From NCBI GenBank assembly GCA_963792885.1, contig CAWBXX010000001.1, positions 806,001 through 870,000 of the forward strand: a stretch of DNA of 64,000 nucleotides, read 5' to 3'. Source of the stretch: DASWJZ01 sp963792885. GTDB lineage: Bacteria; Pseudomonadota; Alphaproteobacteria; Rhizobiales; Afifellaceae. Position numbers and translations under genes: made by a program. Below, piece by piece: positions 9,759-19,611 of the stretch (positions are counted from its first letter, which is position 1; the number at the start of each line of letters is the position of its first letter). The notes beneath the pieces were generated by a model. The model ran no database searches, was not told the DNA's origin, and saw nothing but the letters and a program-made list of their open reading frames with translations.

Positions 9759-10911
9759 CTAGGCCAATCTCTCCAGGAGCTTCTTCATCATCGCGTCGCA
9801 GCTTCTCGATCTGCTCGCGCGTCACGAACTCGTCCGCCTTGTGTCCCTGCTCCATCGAGCCGGGGCCGCAGACGACCGTCGGCACGTGCGCGCGCTCGTT
9901 AAAAAGCCCGCCCTCGGTGCCGAAGGCGACCTTGATCGTGTCGTTCTCGCCGGTCAGCGATTTCACGAAGGCCACGGCCTCCGCGTCGACCGGCGTGTCG
10001 AGGCCGGGATAGTCGTTGACGACCTCGATCGCGATCCCCGCCTCCGGCGCCCTGTCGCGATAGCGCGCGCCGATCGCCTCCGCCGGCGTCGCCGATCTCC
10101 GCCATCAGCGCCTTCGGATCGTCGGCGGCGAGGTGGCGTATCTCGAAATCGAGGTCGCAGCGGTCGGGCACGATGTTGAGCGCCTCGCCGCCGCGGATGC
10201 GGCCGGCATGCACCGTCGTGTAGGGGATGTTGTAGTCGGCATCCCGCGCGCCGCTTTCGCGCAGCCGATCCTGCAAGCCACGAAGCGCGCGCGACGAGAT
10301 CGCAGGCGAGATGGATGGCGTTGACCGCTTCCGGCGCGAAGGCGGTGTGCGCTGCTCGCCCCTGGCAGGTCGCATGCGCGAAGACCTTGCCCTTGTGCCC
10401 GGTCGCGACCTTCATCGAGGTCGGCTCGCCGACGATGCAGCAAAATGGCGGGGCGACGGTGGAAAGGATCGGCAGCAGGTCGCGCACGCCGAGGCAGCCG
10501 ACCTCCTCGTCGTAGGAGAAGGCGAGATGGAGCGGCCGTTGAAAGCGACATCTCCGCCGCGTCGAGCGCGGCGCGCGAGCGCGCAGGCGAGGAACCCCTT
10601 CATGTCGGCGGTGCCGCGTCCGTAGAGCCGCCCGCCGTTCGCTCTGCAGCACGAACGGATCGGAGGACCACGTCCTGCCCTTCCGTCGGCACCACGTCGG
10701 TGTGGCCGGAAAGGATCACGCCCGGCGTTCCGGCGGGCCCGATGGTGGCGAAGAGGTTGGCCTTCGTGCCCTCGGCGTTTGCGACAAGCCGGGCCTCCAC
10801 GCCGGCATCGTTGAGCCGGCCGCGCACGAATTCGATCAGGCCGAGATTGGAATCGCGGCTGACCGTCGGGAATCCGATGAGCTGTTCGAGGAGTGCGACA
10901 CTGTCCGGCAT
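9759..10911 (-). CDS. Acetylornithine deacetylase (ArgE)-type M20 peptidase, about seven frame breaks
   Basis: A zinc-dependent M20 deacylase of about 381 residues when repaired, the normal ArgE length. In order: LIGFPTVSRDSN, the first metal site GHTDVVPTEGQDW, RGTADMKGFLA, the catalytic-site segment AFSYDEEVGCLG, IVGEPTSMKVATGHKG, the dimerisation part VHAGRIRGGEALNIVPD, and GTEGGLFNE near the end. These are spread over all three frames; breaks lie near 10671, 10639, 10570, 10541, 10290, 10090 and 9796, each an extra base. A substrate other than acetylornithine is likely given the catabolic setting. It is convergent with the oxygenase operon and divergent from the amidase gene at 11011. Confidence 0.85.
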
Positions 10912-11010
10912 GGGCCGCTTCGCGTTTTCCGATGCGATCCCTCCCTCTTATTGAGTTTGCAACGCGGCTGCGAGCGTGAATGCTGGCGGACGTAAAGAAG
11001 GGCTCAATCC

Positions 11011-11955
11011 ATGACCAATGAAGCGAGACTCGCCGCGACACCGAAGAGCGTGAAGTGGGGCTTCTTCGACGCCGCGACGCCGCCGGTCGTCGAGGTCGAG
11101 CCGGGCGCGGAGATCGTCGTCGATACCGTCTCCGGAGAGCCCTGGGACCTTCCCGACGAGGCGCGCTTCGAGTTTCTCGCGGAGCATCGCACGATCCTCG
11201 ACAAGGCGGAGCGCGGATCGGGCCCGCATCTGGTGACCGGACCGATCGCGGTGAAGGGCGCAAGCGTCGGTTCCGTGCTGCAGGTCGACGTGCTCGATCT
11301 CACGGTTCGGCAGAACTGGGGCTGGGCGGTGATCCTGCCGCTTCTCGGCACCTTGCCGGAGGACTTTCCGGAGCCGACGCGCCGCCACTTCCCGATCGAC
11401 ATCGCAAAGCGGCATGTGATCCTGCCCTGGCAGAAGAAGCCGCTGCCGCTGAAGCCGTTCTTCGGCGTCATGGGCGTCGCTCCTCCACCCGCCTGGGGCC
11501 GGATCACGACGGTGATGCCGCGGGCGCACGGCGGCAACATGGACAATAAGGAGCTGGGCGTCGGGGCGAGCATCTATTTCCCGGTCTTCAACGACGGAGC
11601 GCTCTTCTCCGTTGGTGACGGCCACGGCGTGCAGGGCGACGGCGAGGTTTGCGTGACGGCGGTCGAGACGGCGCTCACCGGCCGTCTGCGCCTCTCGGTC
11701 CGCACCAACATGGAGCTCAGCCAGCCGCGGGCGGAGACGCCCGAGCGCTACATTACGATGGGCTTCGACGAGGACCTCGACGATGCCGTCAAGGCGGCGC
11801 TCCGCGACATGATCCGCTGGCTCGGCGAGCGGCATGGCCTCTCGCGCACCGACGCCTACATGCTCTGCAGCTTTGCCGCCGACATGCGCGTCACGCAGAC
11901 GGTGAACGTCGTGAAGGGCGCGCACTGCGTGCTGGAGAAGTCGGTGCTGGGCTAG
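11011..11955 (+). CDS. Acetamidase/formamidase family amidohydrolase
   Basis: An intact 314-residue acetamidase/formamidase family protein. It opens with VKWGFFDAATPPVVEVEPGAE and has the family's SGPHLVTGPIAVKGASVGS, GNMDNKELGVGASIYFPV and GDGHGVQGDGEVC motifs. Members hydrolyse small amides to ammonia and an acid. AAAGAAGGG lies about 10 bases before the ATG. It is divergent from the ArgE-type gene across a 99-base spacer. It would suit a final step releasing nitrogen from the compound processed by the HpaB/RidA genes, but this link rests on neighbourhood only. Confidence 0.92.
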   Translation: MTNEARLAATPKSVKWGFFDAATPPVVEVEPGAEIVVDTVSGEPWDLPDEARFEFLAEHRTILDKAERGSGPHLVTGPIAVKGASVGSVLQVDVLDLTVRQNWGWAVILPLLGTLPEDFPEPTRRHFPIDIAKRHVILPWQKKPLPLKPFFGVMGVAPPPAWGRITTVMPRAHGGNMDNKELGVGASIYFPVFNDGALFSVGDGHGVQGDGEVCVTAVETALTGRLRLSVRTNMELSQPRAETPERYITMGFDEDLDDAVKAALRDMIRWLGERHGLSRTDAYMLCSFAADMRVTQTVNVVKGAHCVLEKSVLG

Positions 11956-11962
11956 GCCGGCG

Positions 11963-13345
11963 CTACTTGATCCGGCGACTGAGCGCCTCATAGGCGCGCG
12001 TCCATGCGACAAGGCCGTCGCGGAAGCTCTTCAGGCGGAAGAACTCGTTCGGAGCGTGGTAGTCCTCGTCGGAGGTAGCGAAGCTGAAGAAGACCGTCGG
12101 CGCGCCGAGCTGCTCCCTGAACACCGTGCCGATCGGGACCGTCGCGCCCATCGCGACGCGAAGCGGCTTCCTGCCGCTGATCTCTCGCAGGATATTCTCG
12201 AGCACGGCGAGCGCCGGCAGCTCCGGGTCGAGCGCGAAGGCGGTCGTGCCCGGGCCATGGCGCGAGAGCTCGAATGAGAAGCCGCTCGGTAAATGCGCCG
12301 CCACGTGGCTGCGGATCGCCGCGAAGACGTTGTCAGGACGCTGGCCGGCGATGAGGCGGCAGGTGATCTTGGCGGTCGCCGAGGCCGGGATGACGGTCTT
12401 TGTCCCCGGCCCGGTGTAGCCGCCGAATATGCCGTTCAGCTCCAGCGTCGGCTCCAGCCACTGCCTCGTCAGCAGCGTCTCGCCGTCGGGCAGCGGCTTT
12501 GGGCGCGGGGCGCCGACCTCGTCGAAATAGCGGCCCGCATCGAACCCGACCGCGGCGATCGCTTCGCGGATGCGCGGGTCGGGCGGGACCGCGCCGTCGA
12601 GGAAGCCTTCGATCGCGACGCGGCCGTCGGCGTCGTGGAAGCTGGCGAGCACGGCAGCGAGAGCGCGGACCGGATTGGGAGCGCTGCCGCCGTGCCGGCC
12701 AGAATGCGAGATCCTTCGCGGCCCCGGTCACCGTCAGGTCGAGCGCGGCCATGCCGCGGCTCGCAATCGTGAGTGACGGCAGATCGGCCCGCCACATGGC
12801 GCCGTCGGCGGAGACGACGAGGTCGCATGCGAGCTTGTCCTCTGAGCGAGGCAACCGCTGCGGCGAAGTGCGGACTGCCGCTCTCCTCCTCGCCTTCGAT
12901 CAGAACCTTCACGTTGAGCGGCAGCGTGCCGCGCAGCGTGAGGAAAGCCTCTGCGACAAGGATCGGGATCAGGAGCGGGCCCTTGTCGTCCGACGCGCCG
13001 CGCGCATAGAGCCGGTCGTCGCGCACATCGGCCTCGAACGGCGGCGTCACCCATTTGTCGAGCGGATCGGGCGGCTGCACGTCATAGTGCCCGTAGACGA
13101 CGATGGTCGGCGCGCCGGGGCGCCTTGCACCATTCGCCGAAGACAACCGGATGGCCGGCGGTCGCCACCTTCTCCACATTTTCGAAGCCGGCGCGGCGGA
13201 GCCGCTCGACGACGAAGGTGGCGGCGCTGAGCACATCCGCCTTTCGCGCCGGATCTGTGCTGACGCTCGGGATGCGGCAGAAGGCCTTCAGCTCTTCGAC
13301 ATAGGCCGGAAAATTCGCGGCGAGATGCGCTTCGACGTCGCTCAC
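11963..13345 (-). CDS. M20 family dipeptidase/metallopeptidase, three frame breaks
   Basis: A zinc M20 peptidase of about 459 residues when repaired. Seen in order are CRIPSVSTDP, the metal-site VYGHYDVQPPDPLDKW, YARGASDDKGPL, the catalytic EGEEESGS, GTKTVIPASATAKITCRL in the dimer domain, and the C-terminal SDEDYHAPNEF. Extra bases near 13125, 12848 and 12705 split it. The start is GTG at 13345, overlapping the SDR stop as GTGA. It is the last gene of the GntR/creatininase operon, so it probably cleaves a peptide-like or N-acyl substrate brought in by the divergent Dpp-type transporter. Confidence 0.87.
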
Positions 13346-14100
13346 TTGCCGCCGTCCACGCTGATCACCTGGCCGGAGACCCAGCCGGCGAAGTCGGAAG
13401 CGAGGAAGAGAACCATGTGCGCGATATCCTCGGCGCTGCCGAGGCGCTTCAGTGCGATCGACTGGATCAGCCGCGCCTGGCCCTCGCTTCCCATCGCCTC
13501 CCACTGGCGCTCGGTCGTCGGGTTGGAGCGCACGAACCCCGGCGCGACGTTATTGACGGTGATATTCCAGGGTCCAAGCTCGTGAGCAAGCTGGCGCGTG
13601 AGGCCGATCTGCCCGGCCTTTGCGCTCGCATAGGCCTGGATGCCGGTGAGACTGATCCCGAGGCCGGCGCCGCTCGAAATGTTGACGATGCGGCCGTAGC
13701 CGCGCGCCTTCATGCCCGGCGCCACCGCCTGGCAGAGGAAGAAGACGCCGGAAAGGTTGGCGGCGAAGATCGACTGCCAGTCATCCTCGCCGATCTCCTC
13801 CAGCGGCCGGCCGACCTGGCCCAACACGCCGCCGGCCGCATTGACGAGGATGTCGATGCCGCCTCGATCCGACTCGATGTCGGCGATCGCGGCCTGCACC
13901 GCATCGCGGTCGGTCACGTCGAGCGGTAGCGCATGGCAGGTGGGACCGGCGTCATCGACGGTGAAGGGCAGCTCGTCGTCGCGAACGTCGCAGGCGATGA
14001 CCTCCGCACCGCGGCGCGCAAGCCCGACGGCGATGGCGCGGCCGATCCCGTGCGCCGCGCCGGTCACGATCGCGCGCCGCCCGGCAAAGGCGATGTTCAT
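13342..14100 (-). CDS. SDR family oxidoreductase
   Basis: An intact 252-residue short-chain dehydrogenase. TGAAHGIG marks the cofactor site (residues 13-20), NAAGG the fold motif, a Ser in NISSGAG and YASAK the catalytic Tyr-Lys, and VSGQVISVDGG the usual C-terminus. It overlaps both neighbours in ATGA/GTGA fashion, so it is translated with the ketopantoate-reductase-like and M20 genes. It should oxidise or reduce an intermediate of that operon's pathway; the substrate is unknown. Confidence 0.93.
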   Translation of the reverse strand: MNIAFAGRRAIVTGAAHGIGRAIAVGLARRGAEVIACDVRDDELPFTVDDAGPTCHALPLDVTDRDAVQAAIADIESDRGGIDILVNAAGGVLGQVGRPLEEIGEDDWQSIFAANLSGVFFLCQAVAPGMKARGYGRIVNISSGAGLGISLTGIQAYASAKAGQIGLTRQLAHELGPWNITVNNVAPGFVRSNPTTERQWEAMGSEGQARLIQSIALKRLGSAEDIAHMVLFLASDFAGWVSGQVISVDGGK

Positions 14101-15141
14101 GAGGCGGCTGCCGCGACGGGCTCCGACGCCACGCGGGCGAGCGCATCGAGCGCGGCAAGCCCGAGCGCGGCGCGGCCGTCCTCGACGGCGTGGATCGCGG
14201 CGATGACCGCGGAGGTGATCGGCGTCTTCAATCCGTGCGCCGCGCCGATCGTGACAATCGGGCCGAGCTGTGCGTCGACCTCGGTCTTGCGCTTGCGGAC
14301 CGCGAGGTCGCGCCAGATGCCGGAGTGCGATTTGGCGGAACGGCGATTATGCGCGACCATCTCGTCGAAGCTGCCGGCGACGATCTCCTTCGATGACCCA
14401 GGCAAGAACGCCTGCGGGTAGAAGCCGTTGAAGGACTCAAGCGCGATCTTCTCAGCCGCCGCGACGGCACCCACTTCCTGACCGAAGCGCACGAAGAAAT
14501 CGCGATAGCGCCGATCGTCGAGGAGATCGGCGATTCCTTCATTGGTCACCGCGGTGGCGAAGAGGAGTGCGCCGTAGATCATCTTCGACCAGAGGAAACC
14601 CCAGATGTTGTCGGTCAGCACCGCCGCATCGTCGAAGCGGCAGAAGAGCGCATGCAGCTCTACGATCCTCGGCGTTCGGCTGCCCGTCAAGCTCGCCGAC
14701 CACCACGGCCCCTCGCCCGGCAAACTCTACGACGCCGGGCTCCATGTAGTCGGCGCCGAAATTCACGAACGAGCCGATCGTGCGCTCGCGCCCGACGACA
14801 TCCGCGATGACGCGCTCGTTCAAGCCGTTCTGGACGGAGACGACGTAGCCTTCCGTGGCGAGATGCGGCAGGAGGCTGCGCGCTGCGGCCTCGGTGTCGT
14901 GCGCCTTCACGCAAAGCAGGATGCGCTCGTAGGTTCCCTCGATGGCGTCGGAGGTCACCGCTTTCGCCGTGACGAGATGCGGGTCGACAGGGCCGACGAT
15001 CTCAAGCCCGCGGCTGTTGATCGCAGCGACATGATCGGCCGCGCGGTCGACGAAGAGCACGTCCTCGCCGGCGCGGGCCAGCGCTGCCCCGATCGTGCCG
15101 CCGATCGCGCCCGCGCCCCAGACGACGAGCGGGCCGGTCAT
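14097..15141 (-). CDS. Ketopantoate reductase (PanE/ApbA) family protein, one frame break
   Basis: About 347 residues when repaired. The N-terminal Rossmann domain has VVWGAGAIGGTIGAALARAG, and LCVKAHDTEAAARSLLP and SVQNGLNE follow the PanE pattern. The C-terminal helical domain begins around DNIWGFLWSKMIYG. One extra base near 14665 separates the two halves. Family members use NADPH to reduce 2-keto acids, mainly ketopantoate. The catabolic operon suggests another 2-oxo or hydroxy acid here. The start at 15141 and the stop at 14097 overlap the adjacent genes. Confidence 0.86.
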
Positions 15142-15839
15142 GACCAGGGGCCTTCGATCAGCGCACGCGTCTCCTCGACGGCGACCGCCCAGATCGCCAG
15201 CATGTCCTCGTCCGGCCGCTCGTAGTAGCCGCCGAAATTGCCGTCGCCGAGATAGTTGCGGACCGCAGCCGGATCCATGACCCGCATGCGGGCGAAGTCG
15301 ATCATCGGCTTCATCTGGCTCGGCTGCACGACACCGGCGAGCCGCGTCCAGGGGAAGTTCTCCATCCAGGAGGCGTGCGAGGCGACCTTGTCGATCTCCT
15401 CGACCTTGGCGAACGTCTTCGGCGCGTTCCACCAGTTGTGGAACTTGACGGCGACGCCCGGATTGTCCGCCTGCCACTCGATGGCGACGCTCTGCGCCGG
15501 CAGATTGCCGCCGTGGCCGTTGACCAGGCAGATGCGGCGGAAGCCATAGCCCTTCAGGCTATCGAGGATGTCGCGGATGATCCTGACATAGGTGCCGACA
15601 CGGAGGCTGACGCTCCCCGGATAGGCGAGGAAATACGGCGTGATGCCGTAGGCGAGGACGGGAAAGACCGGCACGCCGAGCGGCTCGGCCGCGTCCAGCG
15701 ATACGCGCTCGGAGAGGATACTGTCGACGGAGAGGCTGAGCCCGGCATGCTGCTCGGTGCTGCCAAGCGGCACGACGGCGCGGTCGTCCCTCTTCAGATA
15801 GGCCTCGACCTGCGACCAGTTCATCTCGCCGATTTTCAC
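15138..15839 (-). CDS. Creatininase family amidohydrolase
   Basis: An intact 233-residue creatininase-family metal hydrolase. PLGSTEQHAG (residues 24-33) supplies the metal-binding Glu and His, and VNGHGGNLPAQ is the second signature. The family opens cyclic amides (creatinine, 2-amino-5-formylamino pyrimidine products) or acts in mycofactocin maturation; no mycofactocin genes are nearby. Overlap with the GntR gene (ATGA at 15836-15839) and with the PanE-like gene places it in the middle of the operon. A lactam or cyclic urea is a plausible substrate, but only by family analogy. Confidence 0.9.
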   Translation of the reverse strand: MKIGEMNWSQVEAYLKRDDRAVVPLGSTEQHAGLSLSVDSILSERVSLDAAEPLGVPVFPVLAYGITPYFLAYPGSVSLRVGTYVRIIRDILDSLKGYGFRRICLVNGHGGNLPAQSVAIEWQADNPGVAVKFHNWWNAPKTFAKVEEIDKVASHASWMENFPWTRLAGVVQPSQMKPMIDFARMRVMDPAAVRNYLGDGNFGGYYERPDEDMLAIWAVAVEETRALIEGPWS

Positions 15840-16826
15840 GATGCTTCCTTTTCCAGCGACACGTCCGCGCGCTCCTCCTTACGGAGTTGCGGGACGACGA
15901 CGCGCTCGATCTCGGAGGGGTCCGGAATGTGGCGGTATTCGATGGCGGTCGCCTCGGAAGCGAGACGATCGAGGACCGATTCCGCCCCGCTCGAATAGAT
16001 GACGACGCCCGCTTCGGCGATTGCGGCGTCGAGATCGGGCGCTTCGAGCGCGGTTGCCGCGACGCGGGTGACGTGCGGAGCGAAGCGCTGCACGCCCGTC
16101 TTCATGATGGGAAGGAACTCGGGGAACCGCGATACGACCGCGATAGAGGCGAGCGGGCTCAGCGACGCCAGCGCCAGCCGCGTCTCCTCGGAGGGGATGA
16201 AGCTGATCGCGACGACCGGCGTCCTCGGCAGCAGCGCCTCGACCTCGCGATGCCGGTTGGCGAAGGTGATGACGAGGTCGGCGGAGGCGACGTCGTCGCG
16301 CAGCTCGGAATCGTTGCGGATCGACTCGATCGTGGCAGGCTCGACCGCCGCGAGTCCCTTCAGGTGCTCGGCGATGACGCAGTGCATAGCTCGCCGTCGC
16401 CTGCTTGAAGAGGCCGAGCATGACGACGCGCGCATGGCGGCGGCTCCTGGCGCGGTGGAAGACGCGCGAGTTGAAGAGCGCGGCGAGCTCGCTCGCCTTC
16501 ACGCCGAGCGCGAGCCCATCTTCGATCAGCCGGTCGACGCGCCTGTAGAGGCTCGCCGCATCGATAGTCGCGCCTTGCTTCACCTTGGAGCTGTCGGCGA
16601 CGAAGGTGCCGGAACCGGCGCGGGTCTCGATCAGTCCCGCCTCCTTCAGCTCGCGATAGACCTGGCTCACAGTCATCGGCGCGATGCCTACCTGATCGGC
16701 AAGCTCGCGCACCGAGGGCAAGCGCTCGCCCGCGGCAAGCTCGCCGTAGGCGATGCCGTATTCGATCAGGCCCCGCAATTGCACGCCGAGAGGCACCGAC
16801 AGCTCGCGGTCCACATAGAAGATCAT
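15836..16826 (-). CDS. GntR family transcriptional regulator with unusual effector domain, one frame break
   Basis: About 329 residues when repaired. Residues 1-75 are a GntR winged helix (GERLPSVRELADQVGIAPMTVSQVYRELKEAGLIETRAGSGTFV, split here over the motif). The C-terminal 200 residues do not look like the FCD, UTRA or aminotransferase domains. Phrases such as DLVITFANRHREVEALLP and PVVAISFIPSEETRLAL recall PrpR-N/periplasmic-binding-like sensor folds. One extra base near 16388. It heads the leftward operon and is divergent from the Dpp-type transporter, so it probably controls both. Confidence 0.82.
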
Positions 16827-17025
16827 GAGGCGTTTCTTCCCATCGTGTATTAGCCGAGTAGCACACCCGCCGCAGACCTCACAACAGCCTGGTTATATGC
16901 TGCATTTATCGGCACGAGCGCCTAGACTTAAGGCATGCTCCGGCGTTGACACTGCGCCGGACGGCGGATAGCGTTCTAGTCTTCTGTAACGCCTTTCAAG
17001 GCACCGACCGGGGGGCTTGAGCATC
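16827..17025. promoter_or_regulatory. Divergent control region between gntR and dpp-type operons
   Basis: A 199-base spacer between divergent operons, the likely site of both promoters and the GntR operator. It is more AT-rich than its surroundings around 16890-16910. I could not define a convincing operator palindrome or -35/-10 pair by eye. Confidence 0.4.
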
Positions 17026-18604
17026 ATGAAGCACCTGATGAAGACGACCGCGCTTACGCTGGCATTGCTGGCAGCGGGATCGGCCGCGTTTGCGAGCGAG
17101 CGCGGCGGCACGATGAAATATGGCCGCTACGCCGACAGCCTCTTCCTCGATCCGGTGCTGAACGACGCCAACGTCGACATCTGGATGCTGTCGAACCTCT
17201 ACGACACGCTGCTTGAGCCGACCGACGACGGCAAGGGCGTGGAGCCCGGCCTCGCCGAAGCGTGGAAGGTCGCCGACGACGGCATGAGCGTGACGCTCAC
17301 AATGCGCGACGGCATCAAGTTCTCCGACGGCTCGCCGATCACCACGGAAGACGTGAAGTGGTCGCTCGAGCGCGCGGCGAAGCCGGACAACGGCATCTGG
17401 GGCTTCCTGATCGAATCGATCGATGACGTCGACGTGCCGGACGACAAGACCGTGGTCATCTGCGCTCAAGCATCCCGATCCGGCCATCGTCCCGGCGCTC
17501 ACCGTCTTCAACACGCAGATCATGCCGGAGAAGGCCTTCGAGGCGTCGCCCGGCGACACCGATGCCGACAAGGCCAAGGCCTTCGCGGAGCATCCGATCG
17601 GCTCCGGCCCGTTCATGTTCGAATCGTGGGAGCGCGGCTCGGAGATGAAGCTTGTGCGCAATCCCTACTACTGGCGCATGGGCGACGACGGAAAGGCGCT
17701 TCCCTATCTCGACGGCATCAACTTCGAGGTCATTCCCGACGACGCGACGCGCATCCTGAAGCTCAAGGCGGGAGAGCTCGACGGGGCGGAATTCATTCCC
17801 TATGCGCGCGTCGATGAGCTGAAGAGCGACGCGGACCTCAACATGGTCCTCTTCCCCTCGACCCGCGTCGAGTACGTGACGATGAACGTCCGTCCGCGAG
17901 CTGAACGGCGCGCCGAACCCGCTCTCCAACGAGAAAGTGCGGCAGGCGATGAACTACGCGGTCGACAAGAACGCGATCATCCAGGTCGTCACGCATGGCG
18001 TCGGCACGCCGATGACGTCCTACATGTCGACCGCGACGCCGCTGCACGTCGGGACGAGCCGCTCTATCCGGTCGACGTGGAGAAGGCGAAGAGCCTGATG
18101 AAGGAAGCCGGCTTCGCGGACGGCTTCTCGACCAGCGTGCTGGTGCTCGCCGGCAATCAGGACGAGATCGGCATCGCTACGGCGCTGCAGCAGATGTGGG
18201 GGGCGATCGGCATCAAGCTCGAGCTTGAGCAGGTCGATAACGCCACCCGCACGGACAAGTATCGCAACGGCGTCTTCACCATGCGCATCAGCGCCTGGAC
18301 CGACGACATCGCCGATCCGAACGAGATCACCTCGTATTTCGCCTATTCACCGACCATCGACTGCCTGCACAGCGGTTGGAAGAGCGAAGAGGTGGATAAG
18401 CTCTTCGAGGCGTCGCAAAGCGAAACCGATCCGGCGAAGCGGGCCGAGCAGTACGCGCGCATCCAGGAGATATTCAACACCACCGGACCGACCCTGCCGC
18501 TCTACGAGACGCCCTACCCCGTGGCGCTCCGCAAGAACGTGAAGGGCTTCGTCCAGATACCGCTCGGCAACAACATCTTTGCGGCGACCTATCTGGAGAA
18601 ATAG
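17026..18604 (+). CDS. ABC transporter substrate-binding protein, peptide/nickel (DppA/OppA) family, three frame breaks
   Basis: About 525 residues when repaired; Sec signal peptide at residues 1 to about 24 (TTALTLALLAAGSAAFA). The SBP family 5 features are DPVLNDANVDIWMLSNLYD, DGIKFSDGSPITTEDVKWS, GSGPFMFESWERGSEM and the late AMNYAVDKNAI. Breaks lie near 17461 and 17898 (extra base) and 18047 (one base short or two extra, the rarer type). The ATG at 17026 follows CCGGGGGG; a TTG three codons upstream is possible. It delivers peptides or amino-acid-like compounds to the permeases downstream. Confidence 0.88.
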
Positions 18605-18612
18605 TCTAGCGT

Positions 18613-18642
18613 AGGCGGGCGCGACGGCTGTCTCGCCCGCCT
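18613..18642 (+). terminator. Hairpin between binding protein and permease genes
   Basis: AGGCGGGCG (18613-18621) pairs with CGCCCGCCT (18634-18642), a 9-pair GC-rich stem with a 12-base loop and no T-run. It starts 8 bases after the binding-protein stop. Such hairpins commonly reduce read-through so that more binding protein than permease is made. Confidence 0.6.
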
Positions 18643-18676
18643 GCGTAACACGTGCAAAGCGGCAGGGGCTCCCGAC

Positions 18677-19611
18677 TTGCCAAGCTTCATCCTCCGCCGC
18701 CTGTTGCAGATCATCCCCACCTTCGTGTTCATCCTCGTGGTGATCTTCGTGATCGTGCGGCTTCTGCCGGGCGATCCGGCGAGCGCGATCATCGGGGACC
18801 GGGCGACGGATGCGGACGTCGCACGCATCAACTCCGAGCTCGGCCTCGACAAGCCGATCCTGGTGCAGTTCGGCATCTTCGTCGAGCGCGTCTTCCGCGG
18901 CGAGCTCGGCGACTCCATCCATCTGCATGTGTCGGTCCTGGAGTTGATCCGGCAGCGCCTGCCAGTAACGCTGTTCCTGACCGGCATGGCGGCGCTCATC
19001 GCCTTGCTGATGGCGGTGCCGCTCGCCTTCCTGGCGGCGCTTTGGCGGGGCAGCGCAACTGATTCCGCCATCCGCGGCGCCTTCCAGGTCGGACTGTCCA
19101 TGCCGGTCTTCTATATCGGCCTGGTGCTCCTCACCTTCTTCGGCGCGCAGCTCCACATGGTTCCCGGTCGGCGGCTACGGCGACAACTTCGTCGACCACC
19201 TCTATCACCTCTTCCTCCCGGCACTGACGCTCGCGCTCAGCCTCTCGGCCGTCCTCATGCGCAACCTCCGCGCCGCGGTGATCGAGGTGCTCGGTGCCGA
19301 ATATGTCGACTTCGCGCGCGCCAAGGGATTGAGGTCCCGCGTCGTCCTGACCCGTCACGTGCTGCGCAACGCGCTGATCTCGACCGTTACGCTCTTCGGC
19401 CTTTCGATCGGAACGCTGCTCGGCGGCGCCGTCATCACCGAGACGGTCTTCGCCATACCCGGCATCGGCCGTCTGATGATCGACAGCATCTACGGGCGCG
19501 ACTACCCGGTCATCCAGGGGCTGACGCTGGTGCTCGCGCTCCTCGTCTCGCTCATCTTCCTCGCCACCGATCTTCGTGCAGGCGGCGCTCGATCCGCGGA
19601 CGGGCCGGTGA
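18677..19611 (+). CDS. ABC transporter permease, DppB family, two frame breaks
   Basis: About 310 residues when repaired, the usual DppB length. It begins with FILRRLLQIIPTFVFILVV, and the first periplasmic loop has LLPGDPASAIIGDRATD. The EAA loop EYVDFARAKGLRSRVVLTRHVLRNA precedes the last two membrane segments. Extra bases lie near 19163 and at about 19569; the true end ATIFVQAALDPRTGR stops at 19609-19611, overlapping the next GTG start. The start is TTG at 18677. Confidence 0.88.

Noticed and set aside
15138..15839. Creatininase-family gene as part of a mycofactocin cluster
   Set aside because: No MftA-D or radical-SAM gene is present; the neighbours point to catabolism.
16888..16905. 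Sigma-54-like TGGTTATATGCTGC in the gntR/dpp spacer
   Set aside because: Spacing is one base off and the -24 element lacks the GGC core.
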